Shown piece by piece: positions 8,094-17,649 of a stretch of 49,588 bases of DNA. The translations under genes and the position numbers were made by a program. Under the pieces are notes generated by a model, which was given only the letters and a program-made list of their open reading frames with translations, ran no database searches and was not told the origin of the DNA. This stretch comes from Magnetococcales bacterium (GTDB taxonomy: Bacteria; Pseudomonadota; Magnetococcia; Magnetococcales; JADFWU01). The first letter of the stretch is position 1; each line of letters starts with the position of its first letter. The stretch lies in NCBI GenBank assembly GCA_015234045.1, contig JADFWU010000021.1, forward strand, positions 1-49,588. Direction: 5' to 3'.

Positions 8094-9227
8094 ATGAATC
8101 CTCAATCTAAAATGAAATCAACGGTTTTGATAGTCGATGATGTACCAGGTAACATTAAAAGCTTGGTGGCTATATTGGGAGATAGCTATGCCTTGTTGAT
8201 TGCCAAAAACGGTCAAAAGGCGTTGGAGATTGTGGCATCGCGTCCTGTTGATTTGATTTTACTTGATGTCATGATGCCGGGTATGGATGGCTATGAAGTG
8301 TGTCGTCGGCTGAAGAGTAACGCCTTCAGTCAAGATGTTCCGGTTATCTTTGTCACGGCCAAAAATGAGATTGAAGATGAAACACACGCCCTGGAACTTG
8401 GTGCTGTGGATTTTTTAGCTAAACCGGTCAGTCCGCCAGTCGTTCGCGCACGGGTCCGCACTCATTTGGGCCTGAAGTTAGCGCGTGAAACATTGGAAAA
8501 ACAGCGTCAATTGCTTGAAAAACAGAATCAGGAGTTGAGAGAAGCCGCCGAACTACGCGAGGATGTGGATCGCATCATGCGCCACGATCTCAAATCACCA
8601 CTGAACTCCATCATTGGTTTTAGCGATATGTTACGGGTAGGGCTTTCTCTCGATGAAGAGCAAAAAAACATGCTCCAGACAGTAATTGATGCCGGGTATC
8701 GACTGCTGGGCATGATCAACCTGTCGCTGGATATGTATAAGATGGAAACAGGGGTATATCAGTTCCAGCCTGATTATGTTGATCTTGTAGATTTAATAAA
8801 TAAAATTAGTGCTACGTTGGTTGGACAGTTCATCGCCCGTCAGACAACCTGCCAGATAGTGGTTGATGGTCGGCCTGTTCGGCAAAATGAGAAGTTTTTC
8901 GTTCTTGCCGAGGAGTTGTTGTGTTACTCAATGTTGAACAATCTCCTGACAAACGCCTTCGATGCATCCCCCAAAAAAGCCCCTGTGACGGTATTCCTAA
9001 AAAGTGGTCATCCCGCAGTGATTGAAATACACAACTACGGTGCTGTGCCGGAACAGATTCGAGACCGTTTTTTTGATAAATTTGTCACCGTTGGTAAAGA
9101 TCATGGCACTGGGCTTGGCACATACTCGGCACGGTTGATGGTCGAAACACAGAACGGCTCCATTGCTTTCAAAACATCCGAATCGGATGGCACGACCCTC
9201 TCTATTGCGATTCCTTCAGAAAGGTGA
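8094..9227 (+). CDS. Response regulator-histidine kinase fusion (REC-HisKA-HATPase)
   Basis: A 377-aa soluble protein. An N-terminal receiver has phospho-acceptor Asp58 (LLDVMMPGMDGYEVC) and the switch Lys in FLAKPVSPP. A coiled-coil linker (residues 125-155) leads to a HisKA domain with His164 in RIMRHDLKSPLNSIIGF and an ATPase domain ending in a GTGLGTYSARLM G-box. It has no membrane segment. Such REC-kinases are themselves phosphorylation targets and often act downstream of a hybrid kinase's HPt domain. The 6-base gap to the preceding kinase implies co-transcription and a shared pathway. The final output is not encoded next to it. Confidence 0.9.
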   Translation: MNPQSKMKSTVLIVDDVPGNIKSLVAILGDSYALLIAKNGQKALEIVASRPVDLILLDVMMPGMDGYEVCRRLKSNAFSQDVPVIFVTAKNEIEDETHALELGAVDFLAKPVSPPVVRARVRTHLGLKLARETLEKQRQLLEKQNQELREAAELREDVDRIMRHDLKSPLNSIIGFSDMLRVGLSLDEEQKNMLQTVIDAGYRLLGMINLSLDMYKMETGVYQFQPDYVDLVDLINKISATLVGQFIARQTTCQIVVDGRPVRQNEKFFVLAEELLCYSMLNNLLTNAFDASPKKAPVTVFLKSGHPAVIEIHNYGAVPEQIRDRFFDKFVTVGKDHGTGLGTYSARLMVETQNGSIAFKTSESDGTTLSIAIPSER

Positions 9228-9262
9228 ATGGTGCTGATGTTCGAGGGCGTTGTGCAGGGCAA

Positions 9263-9325
9263 TAGGCCTTGTATGACGCATTCACGCCCTAATGCGTGTT
9301 TCAACTGGCAGATGAGTAACGCCTA
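9263..9325 (-). repeat. Family B repeat, shortened copy
   Basis: Runs from TAGGCCTTG to GAGTAACGCCTA. On the minus strand it reads TAGGCGTTACTCATCTGCC then AGTTGAAACA, matching the left arm of family B. The central hairpin is lost. It lies between the REC-kinase gene and the TAXI gene. Confidence 0.5.
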
Positions 9326-9402
9326 GCAATGTAGATAAGGACTTTGGAAAAAATGCAAAAAATATGAATGTGTGCAAGTCGGTTTGATTGTTGCATGCTG
9401 AT

Positions 9403-9434
9403 TGGGTTCGTGGTACTGACGCGAACCCATTTTT
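9403..9434 (+). terminator. Rho-independent terminator in front of the TAXI gene
   Basis: TGGGTTCG (9403-9410) pairs perfectly with CGAACCCA (9422-9429) across an 11-base loop and is followed by TTTTT. It lies 175 bases beyond the REC-kinase stop and only 24 bases before the preferred TAXI start. It could end the kinase transcript, terminate a short leader RNA, or attenuate the TAXI gene. Confidence 0.7.
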
Positions 9435-9458
9435 GTATGTGATTATCGGATGGTTGTC

Positions 9459-10769
9459 ATGAAAAAAAATAATAAATCAAGAACGTGGATATCAACGGTT
9501 GGTGTTGCTCTTGGGTTGATGCTCATTGGGCTTGCCATTGCCTATCGTTTTGTCGAACCATCACCGCCAATGCATTTGGTGCTGGCTACTGGATCAGAAG
9601 GAGGGGCGTATCATCGGTTTGGTCTGCTTTATCAAGAACGTCTGAAGGAAAAAGGCGTGAGTGTTGAGTTGCGTCAGACATCAGGATCGCGGCAGAACTA
9701 TGAATTACTCAGTGATGAAAAATCGATGGTTCAATTGGGGTTTGTTCAAGGTGGCGTTGGAGATGTTCAGCAGGCATCGGATCTGCGTTCGTTAGCCAGT
9801 GTCTACTATGAACCGGTCTGGGTGTTTGTTCGGCAGGGACTGACAGTTGATCGATTGACGGATCTAAGTGGAAAGCGGGTAGTGATCGGACCAGTGGGCA
9901 GTGGTAGCCATGCGTTGGCAACCCGATTGTTGGCTGATATGGAGATTGTTGTTGATGATGGTCCTGTTCATGAATTGGGGCCTGTGGATGGGGCAAAGGC
10001 GTTGATGGAAGGTGATGCCGATGCGGTGTTTTTCGTGGCAGGTATTCATGCACCAGTGGTGACAACGCTTCTGGAATCGCCGGGAATTCGACTGATGAAT
10101 TGGCGGCGTACAGAAGCCTTGGCACGCCATTACAGCTACTTGTCAGGGGTGCGACTGGCAGAAGGGGCCGTCAATCTCAAGTCTAATATTCCAGCCAAAG
10201 ATACCAATATCGTTGCGACCACTGCCACGCTTGTATCGCGTTCAGATCTGCATCCAGCTCTGGCTGGTCTGCTTCTTAATACACTTCAACAGATCCATCA
10301 AGAAGGTGACTTGCTCGCCGATCCGGGCCGTTTTCCGTCCAAAGAGAATGTGAGCTTTCAACTCAGTGGTGCGGCTGAACGCTTCTTCAAACATGGTCCA
10401 CCCTTTTTACAGCGCTATCTGCCTTTTTGGGCTGCTATCTGGTTGGATAGAATGAAGGTGATGTTGTTGCCTTTGATTACCTTGATGATTCCACTGGTCA
10501 AGATCATGCCGCCACTCTATCGTTGGCGTATTCGATCGAAAATTTACAAATGGTATCGCAAACTGGGTGAGTTGGAGTCAGCTGTATCGGGTGATGATAC
10601 ACCGGAAGCGCTGAAACAGGTTTTGGCGCGCCTTGATAAAATTGAACAAGAGGCCGCAGGTACTACAGTGCCGCTCTCCTATGCAGAGGAGTTCTATCAA
10701 CTGAGAACCCATTTCGCCTTTGTGCGTAATTTGATCCAAGAGCGGTTACATCGGGTATCGAACGTATAG
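9459..10769 (+). CDS. TAXI family TRAP-type solute-binding protein, membrane-tethered
   Basis: A 436-aa protein from the start at 9459, preferred because GGATGG precedes it; ATG at 9450 is the alternative. An N-terminal membrane anchor is followed by a TAXI-type binding domain beginning LVLATGSEGGAYHRFG, with the family's GSGSHALATRLL and GDADAVFFVAG segments. A second hydrophobic stretch (about 330-355, MKVMLLPLITLMIPLVKIM) and a basic, helical cytoplasmic tail of about 80 residues follow. TAXI proteins normally deliver organic acids or amino acids to TRAP permeases, but no permease gene is near. With kinase genes on both sides, a ligand-sensing role is possible; this is inference. Confidence 0.85.
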   Translation: MKKNNKSRTWISTVGVALGLMLIGLAIAYRFVEPSPPMHLVLATGSEGGAYHRFGLLYQERLKEKGVSVELRQTSGSRQNYELLSDEKSMVQLGFVQGGVGDVQQASDLRSLASVYYEPVWVFVRQGLTVDRLTDLSGKRVVIGPVGSGSHALATRLLADMEIVVDDGPVHELGPVDGAKALMEGDADAVFFVAGIHAPVVTTLLESPGIRLMNWRRTEALARHYSYLSGVRLAEGAVNLKSNIPAKDTNIVATTATLVSRSDLHPALAGLLLNTLQQIHQEGDLLADPGRFPSKENVSFQLSGAAERFFKHGPPFLQRYLPFWAAIWLDRMKVMLLPLITLMIPLVKIMPPLYRWRIRSKIYKWYRKLGELESAVSGDDTPEALKQVLARLDKIEQEAAGTTVPLSYAEEFYQLRTHFAFVRNLIQERLHRVSNV

Positions 10770-10815
10770 AATGAGTCGTTGATTTTCTCATTCAGCATAT
10801 CTGAGTACCATCGAA

Positions 10816-10849
10816 CAAGGAAGGCAATGTCCAATCATTGCCTTCCTTG
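10816..10849. terminator. Bidirectional terminator hairpin between convergent genes
   Basis: A perfect 14-bp stem, CAAGGAAGGCAATG with CATTGCCTTCCTTG, around a 6-base loop. It separates the plus-strand TAXI gene from the minus-strand hybrid kinase, whose stop is at 10854. The T-run is weak on both sides, but position and stem strength fit a shared terminator. Confidence 0.65.
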
Positions 10850-10853
10850 TCGT

Positions 10854-13800
10854 TCATTTGTTCAATTTTTTTTCCATTGTGTTCAGTGCGGCCAAAGCGC
10901 TTTCAAAATCATATTCTGACATGGCGCGTTCCAGATTCTGGCTGATGTGGGAGGGCTGTTCACCAAGAGCGTCCAATAGATCAGGCAGGGCTTCTGTTGC
11001 GTCGAAATTGCTCTGTTCCAGCAGGGAACGCATTCGGGCGATTTTTTGACCTAGATCTATATTGGGTTGTGCTGGCGTGGTTGGTTCTGTGGTGAAAATA
11101 AGATTGTATTGTTCAAGTCCTTTTAGTACATATGTAAGCGCTTGATCTGTTGCATTTATTTTAGACTCCCAGAGAGATTTCTCGCCTTTTCGGATGGCGC
11201 ATTCAAGCGCATAGGCACACTCTTGTAGTTGCTGGGCCCCCAAGTTTCCTGAGATGCCTTTTAATGTGTGCGCCAGCCTTTCCGCCTTATTAAACCGGCA
11301 TTCTGCCAATGCTAAGCGTATCTGTTTTGTTGTGTGTGATTGGATTTCAGAAAAGCGTTTCAACAGTTTGATGAAAAGGTCTGAGTCACCACCAAGTCGC
11401 TTTAATGTTTCTGAAACATCAATGCCGGGCAGGTTCTCCGGCAAGTTGTCGGTGTTGAATGTCTTTGGCTTCAGAAGAATTGGTGGGGCGTTGGTGTTTG
11501 GTGTGACCCATTTTAATAGTGTTGTGTAGAGATGTTCTGGTTCAATGGGTTTGGCAATATGGTCGCTCATTCCTGCCCTAAGACAGCGTTGGCGATCATC
11601 TTCCAAGGCATCCGCCGTCATGGCAATGATGGGTAGATCTTTGAATCTGGCCTGTTTTCGGATTGCTTTCGTCGCTTCAATACCGCTCATGATGGGCATC
11701 TGAATGTCCATCAATACTGCCTGAAAATGTTCGACGTCAAGTCGCTCTATCGCTTCCTGACCATTATTGGCCAGCGTTATTCGTGCGCCAGCCTGGCTAA
11801 GAATTTCTGTGGCTACCTGCTGGTTGATTTCATCATCTTCGGCCAGTAACAGGTCAACACCGGCCAGTAGGTCACGGTGTGATAGGTCAGCTCGGTGAGG
11901 CGTTGCCTTTTTGGTGTTGTTTGAAAGCAGTTCAAGAACCGCTTCTCTCAATAGCTTAGGCAGAATGGGTTTTGTCAGTATGATATCCGGGGCAGGAATT
12001 GGCGTTTCTTCAAGTGTATTGCTGAGTAGAATGGTTGGTGTTTGGCTTAATTGCGAATCCTGACGCATTTTTTTAAGTGTTGCAGGTCCATCTAGGCCGG
12101 GCATATGTCTGTCGAGAATGACAATGTCATAGGGGGTTTCAGCCCGTATGTTCAGCATGAGACTTGTTAATACATCGCTGCCAGAAGGTACGGAATCAAC
12201 AATGAAATTTTGCGCTTGAAGGGCTTGGCTAATCACTCTTCGGGAGGAGGGGTTGTCATCGGCCAGTAGAATGCGTTGACCGGCATGTATGGCGGATTGG
12301 TCGGGAACAGGTGATTCTTGAGCGCTTTTGTCCAGAATAAAGCGGGCGGAGAATTTGAAGGTGCTTCCCTGTCCAGGTGTGCTCTTAATAGTGATGTCAC
12401 CGCCCATCATTTCCACAAGGCGTTGGCAGATGGCCAATCCAAGTCCTGTGCCGCCATAGTGACGTGTGGTTGAGCTGTCGGCCTGATTGAAGGCCTGAAA
12501 CAGGCCGGATTGCTGTGCCCGGGTCATGCCGATACCCGTATCTTGAATGGTAAAGTTAAGCAGTGCTTTTTCACGTGAGCGTTTTTCAAGAGCGATATCC
12601 ACCAGAACTTGACCACGATCGGTAAATTTCACTGCATTGCCGCAGAGATTGACCAGAACCTGACTGAGTCGCAGCGGGTCGCCGATCAGATGTTCTGGCA
12701 CATCCGGTGCTGTGCTGATAATGAACTCCAACCCCTTTTCTTCTGCTTTGAATGCGGTCAGATCAGCCAGTTGGCTCAGGGTTTCAGTCAGAGAAAAGGG
12801 GATGACCTCAATGGTCAGTTTGCCTGCTTCGATCTTGGAGAAGTCGAGGATGTCATTGATCAATTTCAATAAGTTGTTGGCGGAACGGTGTACTTTTTCC
12901 ACATAATCCTGTTGCCGGCTATCCAGATCGGTTTTCAAACAGAGATAGGACATGCCGATAATGGCGTTCATGGGCGTGCGGATCTCATGACTCATATTGG
13001 CCAGGAAGTCACTTTTGGCTTTGTTGGCATTTTCAGCCATCTCTTTGGCTTGGGTGAGTTGTTGCTGTGCGGCTTTGTGCTTACGAAGATCGTGCAAAAT
13101 GGCGAAAAGAATAGGGTGTGCGCTTAGATCAATGCGAACCAGTTGGACATCTACAGGCAGAGATTCGCCGGCTTCGGATTGAAAATGCCACTCAAAGCGG
13201 TGATGGCCGGTCTTAAGTGCTTTGGTAAGCAGGGTTGAGAACCCTTTCTCTGTTTGGTGTGACTTGGAATATTGTTTGAAATGTGCGGAAAAATCGGCTT
13301 GGCTTTCTGCTTCGAACAGATCCAATGTCGCGGTGTTACAGACATCGAAGTCCAACCTGTGGTCAAAGATGATTAAGCCATTGGTGGCATGGTCAAACAG
13401 GGCCTGGAACCGCTCTTCCATGAATTTTCGTTCGGTGATGTCACGCACTGTTCCGATCATGCGTGCTGGCGTGCCGTCAGGATTGCGGCTGACTATAGCG
13501 CCTCGGGAGACCACCCACTTCAGTTGATTTTTTGCGGTTATAATTCGGTACTCAACCTGATAGCTGTCGTCATTGCTGTACCGATAGCGTTCTCCTGCCT
13601 CAAGAACGCGTTGACGATCATCGGGATGTATGCTGTCAATCCATAGGGCCTGGCTATCGGTGACCTCTTCTGATTGTACGTCCAATATTTCTGCCCATCG
13701 GGCGTTTGTTTTACCTTCCTTGGTGTTCATATCCACATCCCAGTAGCCCATGCTGCCGCCCTGAAGGGCAAATTTCAGCCGGGATTCCCGTTCTGTGATT

Positions 13801-14111
13801 GCATTTTCGGAGAGGATTAATTTTTGGTTGAGTGCGGCACTGTGTGCCAGTTGGTCTTGAATTTGTTGAACATGTTTTTTTTTGTCTGCGGTGTGTTTTT
13901 GCTCTCGTGATCGGTTGATATAGAACAATAAAATGACTGCACCCAGAAGCGTGACGACCATCAGTTCCATAAGGGCTTGGCTTGTCATCAGCTGTTCTGA
14001 AAATGCGGTGGTTTTTTCGAGGCGTGGCGTGTCGCTAAATCCAATGGATGGATAGAGAAAGAGTTGAACACTACCCATGAAAAGCAGACGTTGCGGTGAG
14101 ACGTCAGCCAT
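10854..14111 (-). CDS. Hybrid sensor histidine kinase (TM-PAS-PAS-HisKA-HATPase-REC-REC-HPt)
   Basis: A 1085-aa kinase from the start at 14111, chosen because GGAG lies 8 bases upstream; an in-frame start at 14222 would add 37 residues. A short N-terminal hydrophobic stretch and one clear TM ([16 protein letters not shown]) precede a coiled coil and two PAS domains. The first ends in the PAC-type [12 protein letters not shown]. HisKA carries His375 ([15 protein letters not shown]). The ATPase has DTGIGM and GGTGLGL. Receivers have Asp667 ([10 protein letters not shown]) and Asp802 ([11 protein letters not shown]), and HPt has His948 (AHTLKG). The order matches the kinase at 4473. It is divergent from the siaBCD genes and may share their promoter region. 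Confidence 0.93.
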   Translation of the reverse strand: MADVSPQRLLFMGSVQLFLYPSIGFSDTPRLEKTTAFSEQLMTSQALMELMVVTLLGAVILLFYINRSREQKHTADKKKHVQQIQDQLAHSAALNQKLILSENAITERESRLKFALQGGSMGYWDVDMNTKEGKTNARWAEILDVQSEEVTDSQALWIDSIHPDDRQRVLEAGERYRYSNDDSYQVEYRIITAKNQLKWVVSRGAIVSRNPDGTPARMIGTVRDITERKFMEERFQALFDHATNGLIIFDHRLDFDVCNTATLDLFEAESQADFSAHFKQYSKSHQTEKGFSTLLTKALKTGHHRFEWHFQSEAGESLPVDVQLVRIDLSAHPILFAILHDLRKHKAAQQQLTQAKEMAENANKAKSDFLANMSHEIRTPMNAIIGMSYLCLKTDLDSRQQDYVEKVHRSANNLLKLINDILDFSKIEAGKLTIEVIPFSLTETLSQLADLTAFKAEEKGLEFIISTAPDVPEHLIGDPLRLSQVLVNLCGNAVKFTDRGQVLVDIALEKRSREKALLNFTIQDTGIGMTRAQQSGLFQAFNQADSSTTRHYGGTGLGLAICQRLVEMMGGDITIKSTPGQGSTFKFSARFILDKSAQESPVPDQSAIHAGQRILLADDNPSSRRVISQALQAQNFIVDSVPSGSDVLTSLMLNIRAETPYDIVILDRHMPGLDGPATLKKMRQDSQLSQTPTILLSNTLEETPIPAPDIILTKPILPKLLREAVLELLSNNTKKATPHRADLSHRDLLAGVDLLLAEDDEINQQVATEILSQAGARITLANNGQEAIERLDVEHFQAVLMDIQMPIMSGIEATKAIRKQARFKDLPIIAMTADALEDDRQRCLRAGMSDHIAKPIEPEHLYTTLLKWVTPNTNAPPILLKPKTFNTDNLPENLPGIDVSETLKRLGGDSDLFIKLLKRFSEIQSHTTKQIRLALAECRFNKAERLAHTLKGISGNLGAQQLQECAYALECAIRKGEKSLWESKINATDQALTYVLKGLEQYNLIFTTEPTTPAQPNIDLGQKIARMRSLLEQSNFDATEALPDLLDALGEQPSHISQNLERAMSEYDFESALAALNTMEKKLNK

Positions 14112-14312
14112 AGAAAAAACTCCAGACCTGATAGGGGGTGTCAGAAATTCAGCCATGCTGGGAGATGATATCTTCTTTGGGTGGGGAAGGGAATTGCCAA
14201 CTTGTGACAGTCGGGTTACCATTATAGGGCGTGATGAAGTGAGAAAGTTTCTTTATGAGTGTCTGTTCGTGATGTCGAACGTTGTCGGGATAATGGACTG
14301 GAAGCCATGACC

Positions 14313-14867
14313 ATGGATCTATATTCATTGAAAGATGCTTTTGCTGGAGAAGGCATCATTTTCTCTTATGTGGGGCCTGTAACCCAGGAGATGACCGAGC
14401 GTGTGGGTGAGACGCTGAGGGCGCGTATTGAGTTGGATAACGCCAGTATGGGGGTCGGGTTGCGGGTGTTCTCTTCTTTTGTAGAGTTAGTGCAGAATAT
14501 TGGGCATTACTCCAAAGGTCGTAGCGCTGAGGAAGACAGTGACGGGCATGAGGGCGTGGTGATGGTGGGATATAAGGATGGGCGCTATTTTGTCCATTCT
14601 GGTAACGTTATTGATGCTGTGGACGGCCCTAGATTGGCAAAACAGTTGGATCACCTTAAGGGGATGGATCGTAAAACGCTTCGGGCGTATTATCGTGAGC
14701 GTCGCAGAAAAGATCCTGACTCTTCCAGTAAAGGCGCAGGGTTGGGGTTTATCGAACTGGCGAGAAATTCTTCAGATCTAACCTATGATATCCGGTCGAT
14801 TGACGATGAAAGTGCTTTTTTCTCGGTCCAGGTGTGGATATCCGCAGGACAGGAGGGGGGCTTGTGA
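14313..14867 (+). CDS. siaB: SiaB family protein kinase
   Basis: A 184-aa GHKL-fold protein kinase like SiaB of the Pseudomonas SiaABCD system, which phosphorylates SiaC. An N-box is seen at ELVQNIGHYSKG (Asn62) and a glycine loop at SSKGAGLGFIELAR (141-145). The start at 14313 has GGAAG 8 bases upstream; ATG at 14307 is close but poorly spaced. The stop overlaps the siaC start in GTGA, so translation is coupled. The usual upstream siaA phosphatase is absent; a hybrid kinase gene is divergent instead. Confidence 0.88.
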   Translation: MDLYSLKDAFAGEGIIFSYVGPVTQEMTERVGETLRARIELDNASMGVGLRVFSSFVELVQNIGHYSKGRSAEEDSDGHEGVVMVGYKDGRYFVHSGNVIDAVDGPRLAKQLDHLKGMDRKTLRAYYRERRRKDPDSSSKGAGLGFIELARNSSDLTYDIRSIDDESAFFSVQVWISAGQEGGL

Positions 14868-15250
14868 AGGACTTGGTTATTGAGGCAACAAAATCCACGC
14901 CTTTGATCCAATTTAGCGCTGAAGAAGGTGTGTTAGTGATTCGGGGGGAATCTTATCCTGAAAATGCGGTCAGTTTTTATGAGTCCGTTTTCAGTTGGTT
15001 GGAGGTCTATTTTAACCAAGATAAAAATAAGCCGATCACCTTGGATATCCAGATGGCTTATTTTAATAGCAGTAGTTCGAAAATTTTGATGGATCTGTTT
15101 GATCTCTTTGAAGAGTCCTCTTCTGAGGGGCGGTCGGTCACCATTAATTGGCGCTACCATGAGGAAAATGAAATGGCTTTGGAGTATGGAGAAGAGTTTC
15201 AGGAAGATCTCCAAGAGGCCACATTTAATCTCGTTTCCTATACCAACTGA
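14864..15250 (+). CDS. siaC: SiaC family regulatory phosphoprotein (DUF1987)
   Basis: A 128-aa protein, matching SiaC length. The GTG start at 14864 is preceded by a very strong AGGAGGGGGG site and overlaps the siaB stop. The family core is seen in GVLVIRGESYPENAVSFYE and AYFNSSSSKILMDLFDLFEE. In Pseudomonas SiaC the switch is a phosphorylated Thr in the corresponding N-[ST]-S stretch. Here that position is a run of serines (69-72), so a Ser phospho-acceptor is expected. Dephosphorylated SiaC activates the diguanylate cyclase SiaD, encoded 7 bases downstream. Confidence 0.88.
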   Translation: MKDLVIEATKSTPLIQFSAEEGVLVIRGESYPENAVSFYESVFSWLEVYFNQDKNKPITLDIQMAYFNSSSSKILMDLFDLFEESSSEGRSVTINWRYHEENEMALEYGEEFQEDLQEATFNLVSYTN

Positions 15251-15257
15251 GCTTCCG

Positions 15258-16016
15258 ATGATATCGAAAGAAGAACCTCGGAGTTTGTTTCAAAAAGAAG
15301 AATCTCTCATTGCGCAGTGCGAGCAGACTTTGGATGATTCCGATGCGTCTCGTGATGCGTTGCATGACGGCTTTTCCGCGTTGCTGGTTGGTTATCGTAA
15401 ACTGTTCCGGCAGAGTAAAAAAATGGTTCGGCTCAGTGATCGTCAACAGGCTGAACTGCGAGAGCTGAATGATCTGAAAGACAAGTATCTCAAAGAGGTT
15501 GAAGCGCTTTCAGTGACTGATGGTTTGACTGGCATTCCCAATCGACGTCGGTTTGATCAGTTCCTCGAGTTTGAATGGCGTCGTGCGCATCGGAATGCGA
15601 CCAGTATTGCGGTAATTCTGATGGATATTGATTTTTTTAAGCCATATAACGACAACTACGGCCACGCAGCGGGTGATGAGTGTTTGGTCAAGGTGGCGCA
15701 AAAATTGGCGCATACTGCCAGAAGGACAGCGGATTTGGTCGCTCGATATGGTGGAGAGGAGTTTGTTTGTGTGCTTCCCGAAGCCGACTTGACCCATGCC
15801 AGCATGGTGGCGGAAATGATGCGCTCTGCAATAGAGGGCTTGGCGCTGCCTCATGGACATTCACATGTGACCAATGTAGTCACCATGAGTATGGGGGTGG
15901 CTGCAACGATGCCTGATGGTGTCGTGCGCCCTGAACTATTGGTTCAAAAAGCGGATGCTTGTCTCTATTATGCAAAGAGCAGTGGACGAAATCAGTGTTC
16001 CATTCAACCCGAGTGA
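15258..16016 (+). CDS. siaD: SiaD-type diguanylate cyclase (GGDEF)
   Basis: A 252-aa soluble cyclase that makes c-di-GMP from two GTP. Residues about 10-90 are a coiled-coil helical segment, which in SiaD binds SiaC. The GGDEF domain follows (DGLTGIPNRRRFDQFL start) with the active-site loop GGEEF at 165-169 and an inhibitory I-site RTAD at 156-159, five residues upstream, implying product feedback. The start at 15258 lies 7 bases after siaC. Third gene of a siaB-siaC-siaD operon, with the MORN/FGE lipoprotein gene 14 bases downstream. Confidence 0.9.
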   Translation: MISKEEPRSLFQKEESLIAQCEQTLDDSDASRDALHDGFSALLVGYRKLFRQSKKMVRLSDRQQAELRELNDLKDKYLKEVEALSVTDGLTGIPNRRRFDQFLEFEWRRAHRNATSIAVILMDIDFFKPYNDNYGHAAGDECLVKVAQKLAHTARRTADLVARYGGEEFVCVLPEADLTHASMVAEMMRSAIEGLALPHGHSHVTNVVTMSMGVAATMPDGVVRPELLVQKADACLYYAKSSGRNQCSIQPE

Positions 16017-16030
16017 TAGGTGGTGTCAGA

Positions 16031-17440
16031 ATGAACTCAGGCGTGCGTTTTTTTCTGGCTGTGATGCTCGGGGTGGCTGTGGTTGGCTGTGCCTCTGCAC
16101 CGGAGCCAATTGAAAATCGGATTGTTCGCGGAAGCCGTGTCTATGATGGTGGCATCCAGTATGAAGGTGATCTGGTAGATGGTCGGCGGCATGGTTGGGG
16201 GGTGCAGGTCTGGCCGGATGGTGCCCGCTATGAAGGGATGTTCCGCAACGACCGGCGTACTGGGCGCGGTACGTTTTATTGGCCATCTGGATCACGCTAT
16301 GAGGGGGCGTTTCTTGATGGCCGCCGACATGGTGAGGGGGTCTTTTTTTGGCCGGATGGCACTCGGTTTGAAGGGCAGTATAACCAGGGCGTTAAGCATG
16401 GCACTGGCACCCATTATTCTGCCGAAGAACAGGTTGTGGTGTGTAAAAAAGAGCCTCAACAACGCGCTCAGGTCTGGGAAAATGGTCAGTTGCTCTCCCA
16501 AGTCCTCAATGCGCCTGCGACTTCTATGCCCACTGAGGTGGCTGTGCCCAGTGAGGCGGCAGGGAAGGGGCTGAATAGTAGTGCTTCTCCTATCGGCAAT
16601 TCTTTAGCCGTTGCGCCGGTCTCATCCTCTACAACGTCTGGAGTGATGCGTTCTGCACCACTTCCCAAGGCTGCGCCCGTGCAAAAGTCTATTGCCCAGA
16701 CGGTAACGCAGGCAAATAGCGTTGCAAAAAAGACCGAAAATAAGATGTCGCAGTGGAAGGAGCCTTATACCGGCCTCTCTTTTGTGCGTATTCCTGGTGG
16801 TTGTTTTGAGATGGGCAGTGATGAGGGTGCCGTTTCAGAAAGACCTGTTCATAAGGTGTGCGTAGATGGATTTTGGCTCAGTCGCCATGAAGTGACGCAA
16901 AGTCAATGGCAACGGGTGATGGGTGATAATCCCTCTGGATTCGCCAAAGGTGGGCGGTTTCCGGTAGAGCAGGTGAGTTGGCATCAAGTGCAGGCGTTTA
17001 CGAACGCTTTGACTGCACGTGGTTCAGGCGGGTTTCGTCTGCCAACTGAGGCAGAGTGGGAGTTTGCCTGCCGGGAAGGTGGAAAAAAAGGCCTGACGCA
17101 CTGTGGCTCACGCCGTTTGTCGGAGCAGGTCTGGTATGAAGATAACAGCAATAATGGGCCGCATCCGGTGGGGACGCGCACGCCCAATGCTTTGGGGCTG
17201 TTTGATATGAGTGGCAATGTTTGGGAGTGGGTTTCTGATCGCTATGATGGGCGTTACTATAACGATGCGCCTGAGAAAAACCCTCCCGGACCAGAGCAGG
17301 GGATGGACCGGTTGTTTCGCGGTGGGGCTTGGCTCAGTGAAGCTGCCTTTGTTCGGCCGACACTACGTTATCACATGGCCGCCAGTCGAGGTTACAACCT
17401 GCTTGGGTTCCGGTTGGTTTGGCGTGGTCCCACGCTGTGA
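16031..17440 (+). CDS. MORN-repeat plus formylglycine-generating-enzyme-like lipoprotein
   Basis: A 469-aa predicted lipoprotein (signal peptide ending VVGC). Residues about 35-120 hold four MORN repeats of the type YEGDLVDGRRHGWGV. A Ala/Pro/Ser-rich linker (about 150-235) leads to an FGE/SUMF1-type domain from IPGGCFEMGSDEG through GFRLPTEAEWEFACR and GLFDMSGNVWEWVSDRYDG to LLGFRLVWRG. Such domains outside true formylglycine enzymes often bind ligands or serve as effectors. The reactive Cys pair of genuine FGEs is not evident at the C-terminus, so catalysis is doubtful. It closely follows siaD, suggesting it is a periplasmic part or output of that module. Confidence 0.87.
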   Translation: MNSGVRFFLAVMLGVAVVGCASAPEPIENRIVRGSRVYDGGIQYEGDLVDGRRHGWGVQVWPDGARYEGMFRNDRRTGRGTFYWPSGSRYEGAFLDGRRHGEGVFFWPDGTRFEGQYNQGVKHGTGTHYSAEEQVVVCKKEPQQRAQVWENGQLLSQVLNAPATSMPTEVAVPSEAAGKGLNSSASPIGNSLAVAPVSSSTTSGVMRSAPLPKAAPVQKSIAQTVTQANSVAKKTENKMSQWKEPYTGLSFVRIPGGCFEMGSDEGAVSERPVHKVCVDGFWLSRHEVTQSQWQRVMGDNPSGFAKGGRFPVEQVSWHQVQAFTNALTARGSGGFRLPTEAEWEFACREGGKKGLTHCGSRRLSEQVWYEDNSNNGPHPVGTRTPNALGLFDMSGNVWEWVSDRYDGRYYNDAPEKNPPGPEQGMDRLFRGGAWLSEAAFVRPTLRYHMAASRGYNLLGFRLVWRGPTL

Positions 17441-17649
17441 AGCAAAGCGGTTAACGAACGGGTCTGACCGTCAACCATAATGGATTGATGAACCAGTGTC
17501 GCTTGAGATGTTGGTGAGGCGATGGCTTCAGTAATCAATTGAAATAGCCCTGCGAGCAGCATTACCGCTATGACGATCATATAGCTGGCATTGTTTTGCT
17601 GTTGAGACCGCATTATGGGTATGTCCTGGTGTGTTGTCTGGGTCGTCAT
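17392..17649 (-). CDS. Small single-pass membrane protein, hypothetical
   Basis: An 85-aa protein not recognised as a known family. A good AGGAG site lies 8 bases before the ATG. Residues 24-45 (MIVIAVMLLAGLFQLITEAI) form one membrane helix; both flanks are polar. The 3' end overlaps the convergent MORN/FGE gene by 49 bases, which is unusual and lowers confidence. A stop slightly earlier through sequencing or annotation differences cannot be excluded. Confidence 0.5.
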   Translation of the reverse strand: MTTQTTHQDIPIMRSQQQNNASYMIVIAVMLLAGLFQLITEAIASPTSQATLVHQSIMVDGQTRSLTALLHSVGPRQTNRNPSRL

